From an uncultured Clostridia bacterium (lineage in GTDB: Bacteria > Bacillota > Clostridia > Lachnospirales > Anaerotignaceae), in assembly GCA_944384265.1 (NCBI GenBank), contig CALWSR010000007.1, positions 1 to 64,000 of the forward strand: a stretch of DNA of 64,000 nucleotides. The letters run 5' to 3'. The notes below the pieces were generated by a model, which worked only from the letters and a program-made list of their open reading frames with translations, did not search any database and was not told the DNA's origin. The position numbers and the translations under genes were made by a program. Positions 20,108 through 29,052 of the stretch are shown here, piece by piece. How positions within the stretch are numbered: position 1 is the stretch's first letter; every line of letters begins with the position of its first letter.

Positions 20108-20325
20108 AGACCATATCCAAAATAATTTTTACATTTTAATAGGAAACAAAAAAGTAAAAAACAAATCATTTTTCAAATATATGCTTTCATTCTTTTTCTC
20201 TCATTTGTCAAAGACCTGCACGAAATGCCCTTTAGACAGCACTTGAAATAAGCTTATTTGTAAATACATTGCACATCCAAATACAAAAATACCATTCAAA
20301 AATGTATTTTATTGTACTTCGAGCT
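20108..20325. other. Gap downstream of the DUF4173-like gene
   Basis: No gene and no strong terminator is seen. Only a short AAATAC / GTATTT pairing is present about 30-60 nt past the stop of the minus-strand gene. Confidence 0.4.
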
Positions 20326-21876
20326 TTATACATAGGGGACAATTTCATTTAAATATTGCTCGGCTGCCTTTTCTGCCTTTTTTGCTCCAATATGATAAGC
20401 TCTTCCCCTTCTTTTTTCACAATATATTTTGACATTTTCAAAGTATTCTCTCATAATTTCTTCCCCGCTATGTTCAGATTCTACTATGATTTTATCAGTA
20501 TCTATTTTGGCCAGCTCCGGAGCAGCATCATAGGATAAATTCATCATATATGTCAAATCATCCATACTATACCATTGCATATGACTTAAATTATATCTTA
20601 CAACCAATGCATGGGGCTTGATACCGCTGATTGCAATGAAAAATACCAATGCCACAATAAACACATATCGAAATAGGCCATATTCCTTTTTCCATATGGA
20701 ATAAATCACTCCAACCATGCTCACCGTCAATGCCGCCAAAAACCACAGCACAAATACCCTCAGGGTAGTCAAATGATATGCACCTATGTACAAAAGCATA
20801 CGATAGGCAGAGGAAGCAATCAATATCATGTTGCATACAGAAATTCCAATCAGTATGCCATCCAGCCATTTGCTTTTTCTAAAATTGATATTGCATATGA
20901 CCACCATCAAAAAGTTAATGACGCTGACAACAAGCAGCTCAAAAAATCCTCTTCTGGCATAGCTGGAATAGGTATATCCCTGAGGAAGATTGTTTTCTCC
21001 TCCTGCAAATAAATATACGATTTGTATTACACAAAACAATATATAAATAGCCAGCAATACGCTTGTAAATGTAATGGCAATGACAGGCTCGGCCTTTTGT
21101 ATTTGTTTTGGCGCTGTTTTTATATTCATTTTGGACAATCCTGCCATAAAACAATAAAACACCCAAAATCCAAATAAAAATAAAAACAATATCAAAATCA
21201 TATTTTTAGGAAGAAACAAATTCCCAAACAAATTTACAATCATATTTTTAAATACCACATCGGCAACACTGAGCATAATGCCAATAAACAATACAAGCGG
21301 TACAGCAATGGCTATGCCCAAAAGCACATAAATCCCCTTTTTGATTTCCACCTTTTCCTTTTGCAGCTGTTTTAAAAACTGCTCTGCCGGCTGAAATAAA
21401 CTGACAATGCCATTGCATACTAATGTCAATGTATAATAAAGCTCATCCTTTAGCCTCCAGCTTTGATAGGTGTATAGCTGATGCAGCAGCATCATCAAAA
21501 ACAATATCAATATTGCTCTTTTTTGAAAAAAGTGCAAAAAAATTTGATTGGTCCACAGCATCATAACGCTGAGTGCCAAAATCATGACAATATAAAAAAG
21601 GATATCTTTTTTGATTTCCATTTTCCATTTTTTCACCATTGCCAGACAACAAGCAATTTCTCCAACAGTCGCTGCAAAAAGGCCCAATCCCGATTCTATA
21701 TTGTATGTGCCAAAAACATAACAAAATCCAAAGCAAATGCTTATCATCAAAAAATAAAAATAATTTTCGTCCATGCTTTTTTCATAAATAGTCTGTTGTT
21801 TTTCAGCCTCCTTTTTTTGCTCCAAAGCTTGTTTTTCTTCCTGCATTTCTTTTTCCCATTCCTTTTTTGCTTCCAA
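20326..21876 (-). CDS. Polytopic membrane protein, DUF4173-like
   Basis: A 516-residue membrane protein with a charged, probably coiled N-terminus (about 1-30, rich in Glu, Lys and Gln), then roughly ten to twelve hydrophobic segments, and a soluble C-terminal tail of about 110 residues. The segment YSSYARRGFFELLVVSVIN resembles the core of the DUF4173/DUF4153 family. It is the last gene of a three-gene unit with an XRE regulator (3 nt upstream) and a DUF2975-like protein. Function is unknown; the context suggests a regulated envelope protein. Confidence 0.75.
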   Translation of the reverse strand: MEAKKEWEKEMQEEKQALEQKKEAEKQQTIYEKSMDENYFYFLMISICFGFCYVFGTYNIESGLGLFAATVGEIACCLAMVKKWKMEIKKDILFYIVMILALSVMMLWTNQIFLHFFQKRAILILFLMMLLHQLYTYQSWRLKDELYYTLTLVCNGIVSLFQPAEQFLKQLQKEKVEIKKGIYVLLGIAIAVPLVLFIGIMLSVADVVFKNMIVNLFGNLFLPKNMILILFLFLFGFWVFYCFMAGLSKMNIKTAPKQIQKAEPVIAITFTSVLLAIYILFCVIQIVYLFAGGENNLPQGYTYSSYARRGFFELLVVSVINFLMVVICNINFRKSKWLDGILIGISVCNMILIASSAYRMLLYIGAYHLTTLRVFVLWFLAALTVSMVGVIYSIWKKEYGLFRYVFIVALVFFIAISGIKPHALVVRYNLSHMQWYSMDDLTYMMNLSYDAAPELAKIDTDKIIVESEHSGEEIMREYFENVKIYCEKRRGRAYHIGAKKAEKAAEQYLNEIVPYV

Positions 21877-21879
21877 CAG

Positions 21880-22089
21880 CTATTCCTCCTTTACAAATTC
21901 CAGTATATCTCCCGGCTGACAATGCAATGCCTCACAAATGCTTTCCAGTGTGGAAAACCGAATTGCTTTTGCTTTATTGTTTTTTAAAATAGATAAATTT
22001 GCCATGGTAATATCTACTTCCTTTGCCAGCTCTGTCAGTCCCATTTTTCTTTGTGCCATGACCACATCCAAATTTACTCTGATTGGCAT
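21880..22089 (-). CDS. Small XRE-type DNA-binding regulator
   Basis: A 69-residue protein made almost only of a helix-turn-helix: MGLTELAKEVDITMANLSIL (about 16-36) is the recognition region. It resembles the YozG-like regulators that sit beside DUF2975 membrane proteins in Firmicutes. It lies between the two membrane-protein genes, with gaps of 3 and 10 nt. It probably regulates its own operon through the repeats at 22596-22646; that is inference. Confidence 0.85.
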   Translation of the reverse strand: MPIRVNLDVVMAQRKMGLTELAKEVDITMANLSILKNNKAKAIRFSTLESICEALHCQPGDILEFVKEE

Positions 22090-22099
22090 ATGCTACCTC

Positions 22100-22549
22100 C
22101 TATATGGTCAAGTCATTTTCTTCTTTGTAATCAACGGCCTGCTCAAATACCTTTGATAACACAAAGCTAAATAATCCTGCTATAAAAAATATGACAATGA
22201 TAATAACCGTAGACGGCGTAATGGTATAAAACAGCCGAATGGCCGTGACAACAGCTATGGCTATGCTATACCTGCCCATTTTTTTTAAGCTTTTGACATT
22301 TTCTTTTACAAAACAATTTTGCTCCAGCACAGTACAAAACATTTTTCTCAATTCTCCAATAATCAGCACAGACAAGACCCCTGCTGCAAAAAACAATATG
22401 CACATTTCTGCATAATTTGTTTCAAATACAGAATACCATTTGCCCATATAACGAAAAATAATGGGCAGGGCAATGCATACCACACAACCACTGTAATACA
22501 TAAAATCCAGCATTATTTTCACCCATTTTTCCAATGAATTATCTTTCAT
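22100..22549 (-). CDS. DUF2975-like membrane protein
   Basis: A 150-residue protein with about four membrane segments (around 17-37, 50-70, 95-115 and 120-140) and a short cytosolic tail ending KEENDLTI. I start at MKDNSLEKWVK, with an AGGAGGGAAAGGA site just upstream; an in-frame start 12 codons earlier would lie inside the promoter. DUF2975 proteins commonly pair with a small XRE regulator, as here. Function unknown. Confidence 0.75.
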   Translation of the reverse strand: MKDNSLEKWVKIMLDFMYYSGCVVCIALPIIFRYMGKWYSVFETNYAEMCILFFAAGVLSVLIIGELRKMFCTVLEQNCFVKENVKSLKKMGRYSIAIAVVTAIRLFYTITPSTVIIIVIFFIAGLFSFVLSKVFEQAVDYKEENDLTI

Positions 22550-22573
22550 ATTCCTTTCCCTCCTGTTTTTTTT

Positions 22574-22602
22574 AATATAACACAATATTTTTCGTTTTTC
22601 AA
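22574..22602 (-). promoter_or_regulatory. Promoter of the DUF2975-XRE-DUF4173 unit
   Basis: TTGAAA (22597-22602), 17 nt, TATATT (22574-22579) on the minus strand, about 20 nt upstream of the DUF2975 start. The -35 box is part of the direct-repeat array next to it. Confidence 0.75.
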
Positions 22603-22646
22603 TATTATTTTATTGTTTTTCAATAAATATTTTTCTATTTTCAATA
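22596..22646 (-). repeat. Three direct repeats spaced exactly 21 bp, probable operator
   Basis: On the minus strand TATTGAAAA occurs at 22638-22646, 22617-22625 and 22596-22604, with start-to-start distances of 21 and 21 bp, two DNA turns. The promoter-proximal copy contains the -35 box. Same-face sites like this suit a regulator that stacks on the DNA, perhaps the XRE protein of this unit. Confidence 0.6.
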
Positions 22647-23034
22647 AATCATGTTTTTATATCCATCTTCCCAAAATACATTTTTTTGCAAGCCTTGGCA
22701 GTATGGTTTTTAAATTGATTCCTTGTTTTATGCTTTGTTTGCCATCCTTTTCATTTTTATCCATTTTGCAGTTTTTCTTTTATCCCTCCTATTCAATGCC
22801 CCATTCTATTTTTAAATTCCTATGGATGTTTGACAAAAAATTTTATACATAGGAATAGATTTTTAAATTGCAGCATATTGGCAGCAGTCTTCAAACCTCA
22901 TGCAGTATTTTATATTTTTATCTGTTCCATTGCTTTTGCAGCCATGCAATATATTTTGTCACAAGCCATATTTTCATAGCCTCTTCATTATGGTATCTAA
23001 GCCCATAAAGCATTCCATGAACACCTTCATAAAA
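22647..23034. other. Intergenic, nothing recognised
   Basis: AT-rich with no supported gene on either strand. Confidence 0.5.
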
Positions 23035-23062
23035 TAAACAAAGGACAGCTAAAAAGCTGTCC
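23030..23062 (-). terminator. Probable terminator after XRE gene
   Basis: GGACAGCT and AGCTGTCC form a perfect 8-bp stem with an AAAA loop on the plus strand. Read on the minus strand the hairpin is followed by TTTGTTTATTTT. It lies about 180 nt beyond the stop of the XRE gene at 23239. Confidence 0.6.
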
Positions 23063-23238
23063 CAACCATCCAAAAATATTTTTACAGCAATATAAATTGC
23101 TTTGTTAAATAAAATATGCTATGTGGACTTTGTTGCTATAAAAAAATAAACGTTTCATGCTCTCTATCTCTTTTTCAAAAATACTATACAAATTATACTT
23201 TTTTATTTATCATGCCAAAAAAAAGAGCCGGATTGTCT

Positions 23239-23445
23239 TCATACTCCACCACTTTTTCCTTCTTCAAAAAGCTCATCTACTGTTATATCCAGCTGTTTTG
23301 CCAAACGGAATGCCAATGCCAGTGTAGGGTCATATTTATTGTTTTCAATGGCATTGACTGTCTGTCTGGAAACATCACATTTTTTTGCCAATTCCTCTTG
23401 AGAAATTCCTATTTTTTTTCTGATTTCCCGAATTTTATTTTTCAT
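23239..23445 (-). CDS. XRE-family regulator
   Basis: A 68-residue single-domain helix-turn-helix protein from MKNKIREIRKKIGISQEELA, with the recognition stretch CDVSRQTVNAIENNKYDPTL. The ATG lies inside the end of the upstream membrane-protein gene (11-nt overlap) and has no good site of its own, suggesting translational coupling. XRE regulators paired with small membrane proteins of this kind are common in Firmicutes. It may act on the palindromic promoter at 23901-23952. Confidence 0.85.
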   Translation of the reverse strand: MKNKIREIRKKIGISQEELAKKCDVSRQTVNAIENNKYDPTLALAFRLAKQLDITVDELFEEGKSGGV

Positions 23446-23752
23446 ATCCAGCACCATATTTTTTCTTAAAATATAAAAGCTGAACAAAATATATTATAGA
23501 CATTGCTGTCAGTATAATAAAAGGATTTTTTTCCTCTATGGGTATTTTTTCTGTAAAAGATTTTATCACGCCTTCTGTCACACAATATGCCAAATACACT
23601 GCTGTTATCATAAAAGTGTTGCTTCCTGCCTTCTCCACAATCATTTTTCTTCTTTCATCCCCTTGTCTGATGATGGAAAAAAATAAAAACACATTGATTG
23701 CAATGAGAAAAAGCAATGAAAAAATGCCAAGCATCGTATAAAATTCATGCAT
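23435..23752 (-). CDS. Small membrane protein paired with XRE regulator
   Basis: A 105-residue protein from MHEFYTMLGIF, with AGGAGG 8 nt upstream; longer in-frame starts lie in the leader. Membrane segments are near 5-27, 42-62 and 75-95. A cytosolic GDERRKMIVEKAGS segment sits between the first two and resembles the DERxxxIxxKA motif of DUF2178-type proteins. Function unknown. It overlaps the downstream regulator gene. Confidence 0.7.
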   Translation of the reverse strand: MHEFYTMLGIFSLLFLIAINVFLFFSIIRQGDERRKMIVEKAGSNTFMITAVYLAYCVTEGVIKSFTEKIPIEEKNPFIILTAMSIIYFVQLLYFKKKYGAGYEK

Positions 23753-23900
23753 ATCCCATACCTCCTTATGAAATGCTTCTTTTCTGAGCGGCATGATTTT
23801 TGAGCCAAGACATAAATGAAACATCCCCAAAATCTCCATTCTACCACATTTTTATACTTTTTTGACAAATGATACTGTTTCTGCCATATGTAAAATACTT

Positions 23901-23952
23901 TTGACATTTTTAGTATAGCTTTTTATTCCAAAAATGTCAAGAGTTTTTGACA
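23901..23952 (-). promoter_or_regulatory. Promoter and palindromic operator of the membrane-protein/XRE pair
   Basis: On the minus strand TTGACA (23935-23940), 17 nt, TATACT (23912-23917) form a near-consensus promoter. TTGACATTTTT at the -35 box has its inverse AAAAATGTCAA at 23901-23911, just past the -10 box, so a 40-bp inverted repeat brackets the promoter. A third TGTCAA box lies upstream at 23947-23952. This layout fits repression by the XRE protein of the operon. Confidence 0.75.
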
Positions 23953-24576
23953 TAATACAATAAAGACACCCATTGATATTTCATTTTTTTGAAAAATATG
24001 TTTCAAAAATAATTTTCTATGCCAATATGAATCAAAAAATCATATTTACAGCTGTTTCATTCTCTTGTTTCTTTATTGTAAAAAACAGCAAAATATGCTA
24101 CTATAAAAAACAGTATTTGAATTTTGGCATCAAAAGGTGTTAGACTGTAAAGAAGCTTGCTTATACTAACTTTTTTGTTGATTAGAGTATCAAAACAGCA
24201 AGGCTGTTTGACGGTTTTGTACCCAGAATTGTATAAAACCATACAGACAGATAGAAAAAAACAATACGATTGCAAGGGCAAAAGCACTGGTTGCTTTCCT
24301 TCTCTTGGCTGACTTTGCTGCTTCTAAACAGAAAAGACAAATGGCAGTATCGTTCACACACTTATGGTAAAATAATGCCATATGAAGCAGTGGATTGGGC
24401 ATACTTCCAACAATCAAAAAGCTCTCTTGCTGTCACAGGCAAAAAGATTCCTTTTTCACTCTAAACAAGTGGCATTCCCCCCATTCCAAATCAATAAATT
24501 GTTTTCCCATAAGGCAAAGCCATCCGTATTGATATGGTGGAATGGAAAATTTGAATTTGGAAAGGAGCTTTATAAA
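23953..24576. other. Intergenic, no supported gene
   Basis: Open frames on both strands here lack ribosome binding sites and conserved features. The base composition is a little less AT-rich around 24200-24540, so decayed coding DNA is possible. Confidence 0.4.
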
Positions 24577-24736
24577 GTGGAAAAAAGAAAAATTGTTCGT
24601 GGGATTATATTAGCAATCCTTCTGATTTGTACAGTGTTTTTGGTTTATTCCATCAAATCCATTGGGTGAACATGATACTATCCTTGCCCTTGCTGTTACA
24701 GCAGGATTTATTGCATTAGGGCAAAACAAAAGATAA
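24577..24736 (+). pseudogene. Frameshifted small membrane protein gene
   Basis: A GTG start at 24577 has GGAAAGGAG about 9 nt upstream. The frame reads MEKRKIVRG, then a hydrophobic helix to KSIG, and stops at TGA 24667-24669 after 30 codons. Skipping one T at the stop restores EHDTILALAVTAGFIALGQ and a second stop at 24734-24736, giving a sensible two-helix protein of about 53 residues. One inserted base explains this best. A functional 30-residue peptide or a sequencing error are alternatives. Confidence 0.6.
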
Positions 24737-25187
24737 ATCCCATTTGATACAACTGAGAAAATTATAACCCCAATACAAAAAAATTTTGAGTATTTTTTTA
24801 AAATGTTACGCAGTGAAAGGGCATTTTTGAGAAAAAAGATATAAACACATTGCACCATTGGTTTTGGTGTTTAAAAAATACTGCATTGCAAGCTTCCGTT
24901 GCGTAACATAACAGCATAAATACAAGCATCCTTCTAAACTGTCTATGTATGCTTGGTAATGCGGCTTTGTGCCGATTGCCTGTGGTGCTAAAATGAGCCA
25001 GGCTTTACAAAACCAAATGATGCAAAGATAGCAAGCCATAAACAGAAATGTGGGGAAAAAACTGTTTTCAGCCACTTTCTGCAAGCACTTACAAAGGCTT
25101 ATAATACGCTTTTTGTCCATAAAATCAATAGAAAACAATGTTATTTTAATATGCTATACATCAAAAATTAGAAAAGGTGGAAATCAT
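24737..25187. other. Upstream region of mnmA
   Basis: A 110-codon minus-strand frame crosses 24806-25138 but has no ribosome binding site and unusual Cys- and aromatic-rich composition. I do not call it. The mnmA promoter must lie near the right end, where a TATGCTATACAT stretch precedes the ribosome binding site, but no confident -35 box is visible. Confidence 0.4.
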
Positions 25188-26276
25188 ATGAATCAACCAA
25201 CTGTTGTTGTAGGTATGTCCGGTGGTGTGGACAGCTCTGTGGCAGCATTTTTGTTAAAAGAACAGGGATATCATGTCATAGGTGTCACAATGCAAATTTG
25301 GCAGGAGCAGTCCCGTCAGTGTCAAGAGAACAACGGGGGCTGCTGTGGACTTTCCGCTGTGGATGATGCCCGCCGTGTTGCCTTCAGATTAGATATTCCT
25401 TATTATGTCATGAATTTTAGAAAAGAATTTCAAAAAAATGTCATAGACTATTTTGTTTCAGAATATGAGCAGGGACGCACACCCAACCCCTGCATTGCCT
25501 GCAACCGATATGTCAAATGGGAGGAACTTTTGCATCGCAGCAAAGAAATCGGTGCAGATTTTATTGCCACAGGACACTATGCCCGCATCGAAAGGCATCC
25601 AAAAACAGGCCGCTATGCCATCAAAGCCTCTGTCACTGAAAAAAAAGACCAGACCTATGCTCTTTACAATCTCACACAAGAGCAGCTGCAATCTACTCTT
25701 ATGCCCATTGGGGCATATCATAAAGAAGAAATCAGAAAAATTGCAGAAAAAATTGACCTTCGTGTTTCTCAAAAAGCCGACAGCCAAGAAATCTGTTTTG
25801 TACCCGACCATGATTACAGCAGCTTTATAGAAAAGGAAACAAACAAAAAATATCCTTCCGGCAATTTTGTGGATTTAGACGGAACTGTTTTGGGAAGGCA
25901 TAAAGGCATCATTCATTATACCGTAGGGCAAAGAAAAGGACTTGGCATTTCATTTGGAAAGCCTATGTATGTCTATGCCATTGATGTGCAAAATAATGAG
26001 GTGATACTTTGTGAAAACAATGCTTTGTTTCACCATACTCTTTTTGCAGGAAACATCAATTTTATGTCATTGGAAAAAATAGAAGGGGAAATGCGTCTGG
26101 AGGCAAAAATACGATACAGCCACAAAAAAGCTTGGTGCAGCGTTCGTATGAAAAATAAAAATGAAATAGAATGTATTTTTGATGAGCCTCAGCGTGCCAT
26201 CACGCCGGGGCAGGCCGTTGTGCTGTACGATGGTGAATATGTAGCCGGAGGAGGCACCATATTAGGCTTTCAATAA
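25188..26276 (+). CDS. mnmA: tRNA-specific 2-thiouridylase
   Basis: It thiolates U34 of Lys, Glu and Gln tRNAs using sulfur relayed from a cysteine desulfurase. The 362-residue protein starts at MNQPTVVVGMSGGVDSS (the ATP-binding PP-loop), with AGGTGG 7 nt upstream. Cys102 in TPNPCIACN and Cys203 in QEICFVPD are at the expected catalytic positions. A C-terminal domain with RAITPGQAVVLYDGEYVAGG binds tRNA. The likely sulfur donor, nifS, is at 41131 rather than adjacent. Confidence 0.97.
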   Translation: MNQPTVVVGMSGGVDSSVAAFLLKEQGYHVIGVTMQIWQEQSRQCQENNGGCCGLSAVDDARRVAFRLDIPYYVMNFRKEFQKNVIDYFVSEYEQGRTPNPCIACNRYVKWEELLHRSKEIGADFIATGHYARIERHPKTGRYAIKASVTEKKDQTYALYNLTQEQLQSTLMPIGAYHKEEIRKIAEKIDLRVSQKADSQEICFVPDHDYSSFIEKETNKKYPSGNFVDLDGTVLGRHKGIIHYTVGQRKGLGISFGKPMYVYAIDVQNNEVILCENNALFHHTLFAGNINFMSLEKIEGEMRLEAKIRYSHKKAWCSVRMKNKNEIECIFDEPQRAITPGQAVVLYDGEYVAGGGTILGFQ

Positions 26277-26296
26277 CAAAAAGGAGTGTTGCCATT

Positions 26297-27109
26297 ATGC
26301 ATTTTTATGCCGATTATCATATGCATACAAATTTTTCTTCCGACAGCCATGCAGCTATGGAGGATATGATTGAAAAAGCAATTTCTTTTGGCTTAAAGGA
26401 AATTGCAATTACAGACCATTTAGACTGTCAATATCCTGATAAGGAATTTCCTTTTTTGCTGGATTATCATGCTTATAGTGAAAAAATAGCACAAATGCAA
26501 AAAAAATATGCAGAAAAAATCATCATTCGCAAAGGGGTAGAGTTTGGCTTGCAGGCCCATGTAAAAAAAGAAACAGACACCTTTTATGAAAACGGTACAT
26601 TTGATTTTGTAATCGGTTCTACCCATTGCGTTAAGGGGCTGGAGCTGCATGGCAACAGCTTTTATGAGGGCAAAACCCAGCATGATGCTTATTTAGAATA
26701 TTTTGAGGATTTATATCACAATATACAAATCTATGATTGCTTTGATGTCTACGGCCATATAGATTATGTCAATCGTTATGGCAATTATGATAACAGAAAT
26801 CTAAATTATATGGAATTTCAAGAAATAATAGATGAAATACTAAAGCTTTTGATACAAAAAGGAAAAGGGATTGAAATCAATACCTCCGGTATAAAATACG
26901 GCTTAGGCTATGTTCATCCAAAAATAGAAATTTTAAAGCGTTATAAACAATTAGGAGGGGAAATCATCACAGTGGGCTCCGATGCCCATGCTCCGGACCG
27001 TGTATGCGCAAATTTTAAAGAGGCCTATGAATTGCTTCATGCTGTTGGAGTGAAAGCCATTACTGTGTTTGAAAAACAACAGCCTCGTTTTATTTCTATT
27101 TCCAAATGA
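26297..27109 (+). CDS. PHP-domain phosphatase, histidinol-phosphatase (HisJ) family
   Basis: A 270-residue protein of the HisJ branch of the PHP superfamily, which hydrolyses L-histidinol phosphate in Firmicutes. Metal ligands visible are His8 and His10 (DYHMHTNFSSD), ITDHLD, the Glu of KGVEFG, GSTHCV, VYGHIDYV and GSDAHAPD. It follows mnmA by 20 nt with its own GGAGT site and shares a terminator with it. No other his genes are in the window, so a different phosphoester substrate is possible. Confidence 0.85.
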   Translation: MHFYADYHMHTNFSSDSHAAMEDMIEKAISFGLKEIAITDHLDCQYPDKEFPFLLDYHAYSEKIAQMQKKYAEKIIIRKGVEFGLQAHVKKETDTFYENGTFDFVIGSTHCVKGLELHGNSFYEGKTQHDAYLEYFEDLYHNIQIYDCFDVYGHIDYVNRYGNYDNRNLNYMEFQEIIDEILKLLIQKGKGIEINTSGIKYGLGYVHPKIEILKRYKQLGGEIITVGSDAHAPDRVCANFKEAYELLHAVGVKAITVFEKQQPRFISISK

Positions 27110-27118
27110 AAAGCATAT

Positions 27119-27160
27119 CTATTCACAAATGATTTCTATTTGTGAATAGATTTTTTGTTT
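27119..27160 (+). terminator. Terminator of mnmA-PHP unit
   Basis: CTATTCACAAAT (27119-27130) pairs perfectly with ATTTGTGAATAG (27138-27149) around a 7-nt loop, followed by ATTTTTTGTTT. It lies 10 nt after the PHP gene. Confidence 0.9.
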
Positions 27161-27220
27161 ATCCATGCTTTGATACAGCAATTCCCCTTCCCAAATGAAT
27201 GGAAAAAAACAGCCATCTGT

Positions 27221-27253
27221 ATTATATCCCTCGGTTTTCCCCGGGGATATAAT
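27221..27253. repeat. Inverted repeat, function unknown
   Basis: ATTATATCCC (27221-27230) and GGGATATAAT (27244-27253) form a perfect 10-bp stem over a 13-nt loop of CGG- and CCCCG-containing sequence. CTTTTT follows on the plus strand. It may be a backup terminator; no gene starts beside it. Confidence 0.5.
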
Positions 27254-27455
27254 ACTCTTTTTATATTTCTTCCCATTGTCTTTCCTTCTTTTATTTCACA
27301 TATCATTTTGCTTCTTTCCTTTTGATAAAGCCTCTTTATATTTTTATTTGGAAATATGCCACATTATATTTCCATTGCTCTCTTTGTTTATCCTTTCATT
27401 ACAGTACAATAATCAAAAAATTTTTTCTGTTTTATAAAAAATACGGGGTATAGAA

Positions 27456-27480
27456 AAAAAGACAGCAACGCCGTCTTTTT
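27456..27480. terminator. Bidirectional terminator after thrC
   Basis: AAAAAGAC-GGC, loop, GCT-GTCTTTTT on the minus strand, with T-runs on both sides. It lies about 25 nt after the thrC stop. Confidence 0.8.
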
Positions 27481-27504
27481 TATACACCTTTTTCTCTGCA
27501 AAAA

Positions 27505-28971
27505 TTATCCCAAAAGATAGTTTGTCACAAAATCCTTTATATTTTCTTTTTCACAAATATGATGATGTATCACTTTTTTTGTTTCAATTTCTCTAATAGA
27601 CTCCGGAATGGGAACTTTAGAAACAGCTTCCAGCTTTTTCATCAATGCAAATGTATCTTCCTTTGCATTGCTTTTGTCTAAGGCTGTCATAACATCCTTT
27701 GCAAATTTGTAAGGACTTGCAGTAGCCGCAATCACCATGGGAGTGGTATCCTTTGTTTTATTTTTATATTTTTCATAGGAAGCATATGCCACTGCTGTGT
27801 GGGTATCCATCACATAGCCGGATTGGTCATACACTTTTTTGATTGCTTCAAAGGTTTCTTTCTCAGTAGCATATTCTCCTGATATTTCACTATTTTTTAG
27901 CTCTTGTGTTTCATAGCTCCCCTTTGACTGTAATGCCTCCATCCACGCCTTTGTTTTCTGCTGTCCTGCCAGCTGGCAAAGAAATCTTTCCAAATTGCTT
28001 GAAATCAATATATCCATAGATGGAGAAACCGTCACATGAAATGTTCTGTTTTTATCATATACACCTGTTTCAAAAAAATCATACAACACTTTGTTGTCAT
28101 TGGAAGCACAAACAAAATGATGCACAGGCAATCCCATACATTTTGCATAATAGCCTGCCAAAATATCTCCAAAATTTCCAGTAGGCACTGTAAAATTCAG
28201 CTTTTGCCCAATGGTGATTTCTCCTTGCTTTACAGCTTGCATATAGGCATAAAAATAATATACAATTTGAGGTACCAGCCGTCCAATGTTAATAGAATTT
28301 GCAGAAGAAAACAGATATCCCCTTTCTTCTAATTTTTGAGAAAGCTGCTCATCTGTAAAAATGCTTTTTACAGCAGACTGGGCGTCATCAAAATTGCCCC
28401 TGATGCCCACAACACAAGTGTTTTTTCCTTCTTGTGTGGTCATTTGCAGCTTTTGTACAGGGCTTACGCCATCCTCCGGAAAAAATACTATAATTTTTGT
28501 TCCCTCCACATCTGCAAAGCCCTCCAGTGCTGCTTTTCCTGTATCTCCTGATGTGGCTGTCAATATCACAATCTCTTTGTCTATGCCATTTTTTTTGGCG
28601 GCTATTTTCATAAAATAGGGCAGTATGGAAAGTGCCATGTCTTTAAATGCCAATGTTTTTCCATGAAACAGCTCCAAAAATAAAGCATCTGCTTTTTTTA
28701 CAAGAGGTACAATTTTTGTTGTATCAAATTTTTCATCATAAGCATTTTCAATACAGTATTTTAATTCCTCCTCTGTAAAATCAGTTAAATACAGCTTTAA
28801 CACTTCATAAGCCAATGCTTTATAATCCATTTCCATCAGCTCTTGTAATGATTTATCCATTTTAGGAATTTCATTTGGCACAAAAAGTCCTCCATCGTTG
28901 CAAATTCCTTTTAATATGGCCTGTGATGCCGTTGCTGAAATGGTTTCATTTCTTGTTCCGATATAATGCAT
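27505..28971 (-). CDS. thrC: Threonine synthase
   Basis: A PLP enzyme that makes threonine from O-phosphohomoserine. The 488 residues fit the long bacterial form. MHYIGTRNETISATASQAIL is the typical N-terminal segment. The PLP lysine lies in FHGKTLAFKDMAL (about residue 110), and the phosphate-binding loop is TSGDTGKAALEGF. No hom or thrB is adjacent. It is co-directional with the YgiQ-like gene upstream, 81 nt away. Confidence 0.97.
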   Translation of the reverse strand: MHYIGTRNETISATASQAILKGICNDGGLFVPNEIPKMDKSLQELMEMDYKALAYEVLKLYLTDFTEEELKYCIENAYDEKFDTTKIVPLVKKADALFLELFHGKTLAFKDMALSILPYFMKIAAKKNGIDKEIVILTATSGDTGKAALEGFADVEGTKIIVFFPEDGVSPVQKLQMTTQEGKNTCVVGIRGNFDDAQSAVKSIFTDEQLSQKLEERGYLFSSANSINIGRLVPQIVYYFYAYMQAVKQGEITIGQKLNFTVPTGNFGDILAGYYAKCMGLPVHHFVCASNDNKVLYDFFETGVYDKNRTFHVTVSPSMDILISSNLERFLCQLAGQQKTKAWMEALQSKGSYETQELKNSEISGEYATEKETFEAIKKVYDQSGYVMDTHTAVAYASYEKYKNKTKDTTPMVIAATASPYKFAKDVMTALDKSNAKEDTFALMKKLEAVSKVPIPESIREIETKKVIHHHICEKENIKDFVTNYLLG

Positions 28972-29052
28972 AGCTGTTTTCTTCCTTTCTCATGATAAAT
29001 ATTGTTTTAAATACAGCAAACAAATTTTTTTAGAAAATAAAAGCATATTCCT

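Noticed and set aside
20326-23752. Toxin-antitoxin or phage-defence module
   Set aside because: The XRE regulators pair with multi-pass membrane proteins resembling DUF4173, DUF2975 and DUF2178, not with small toxins or nucleases, so ordinary regulated membrane operons fit better.
24806-25138. 110-codon minus-strand frame upstream of mnmA
   Set aside because: No ribosome binding site, odd Cys/aromatic composition and overlap with the mnmA promoter region. It could be real, but I cannot support it.
27119-27149. Rex-like half sites TTGTGAATAG in the hairpin after the PHP gene
   Set aside because: The arms are a perfect terminator stem followed by T-runs at the end of a transcript, so a transcription-factor role is unlikely.
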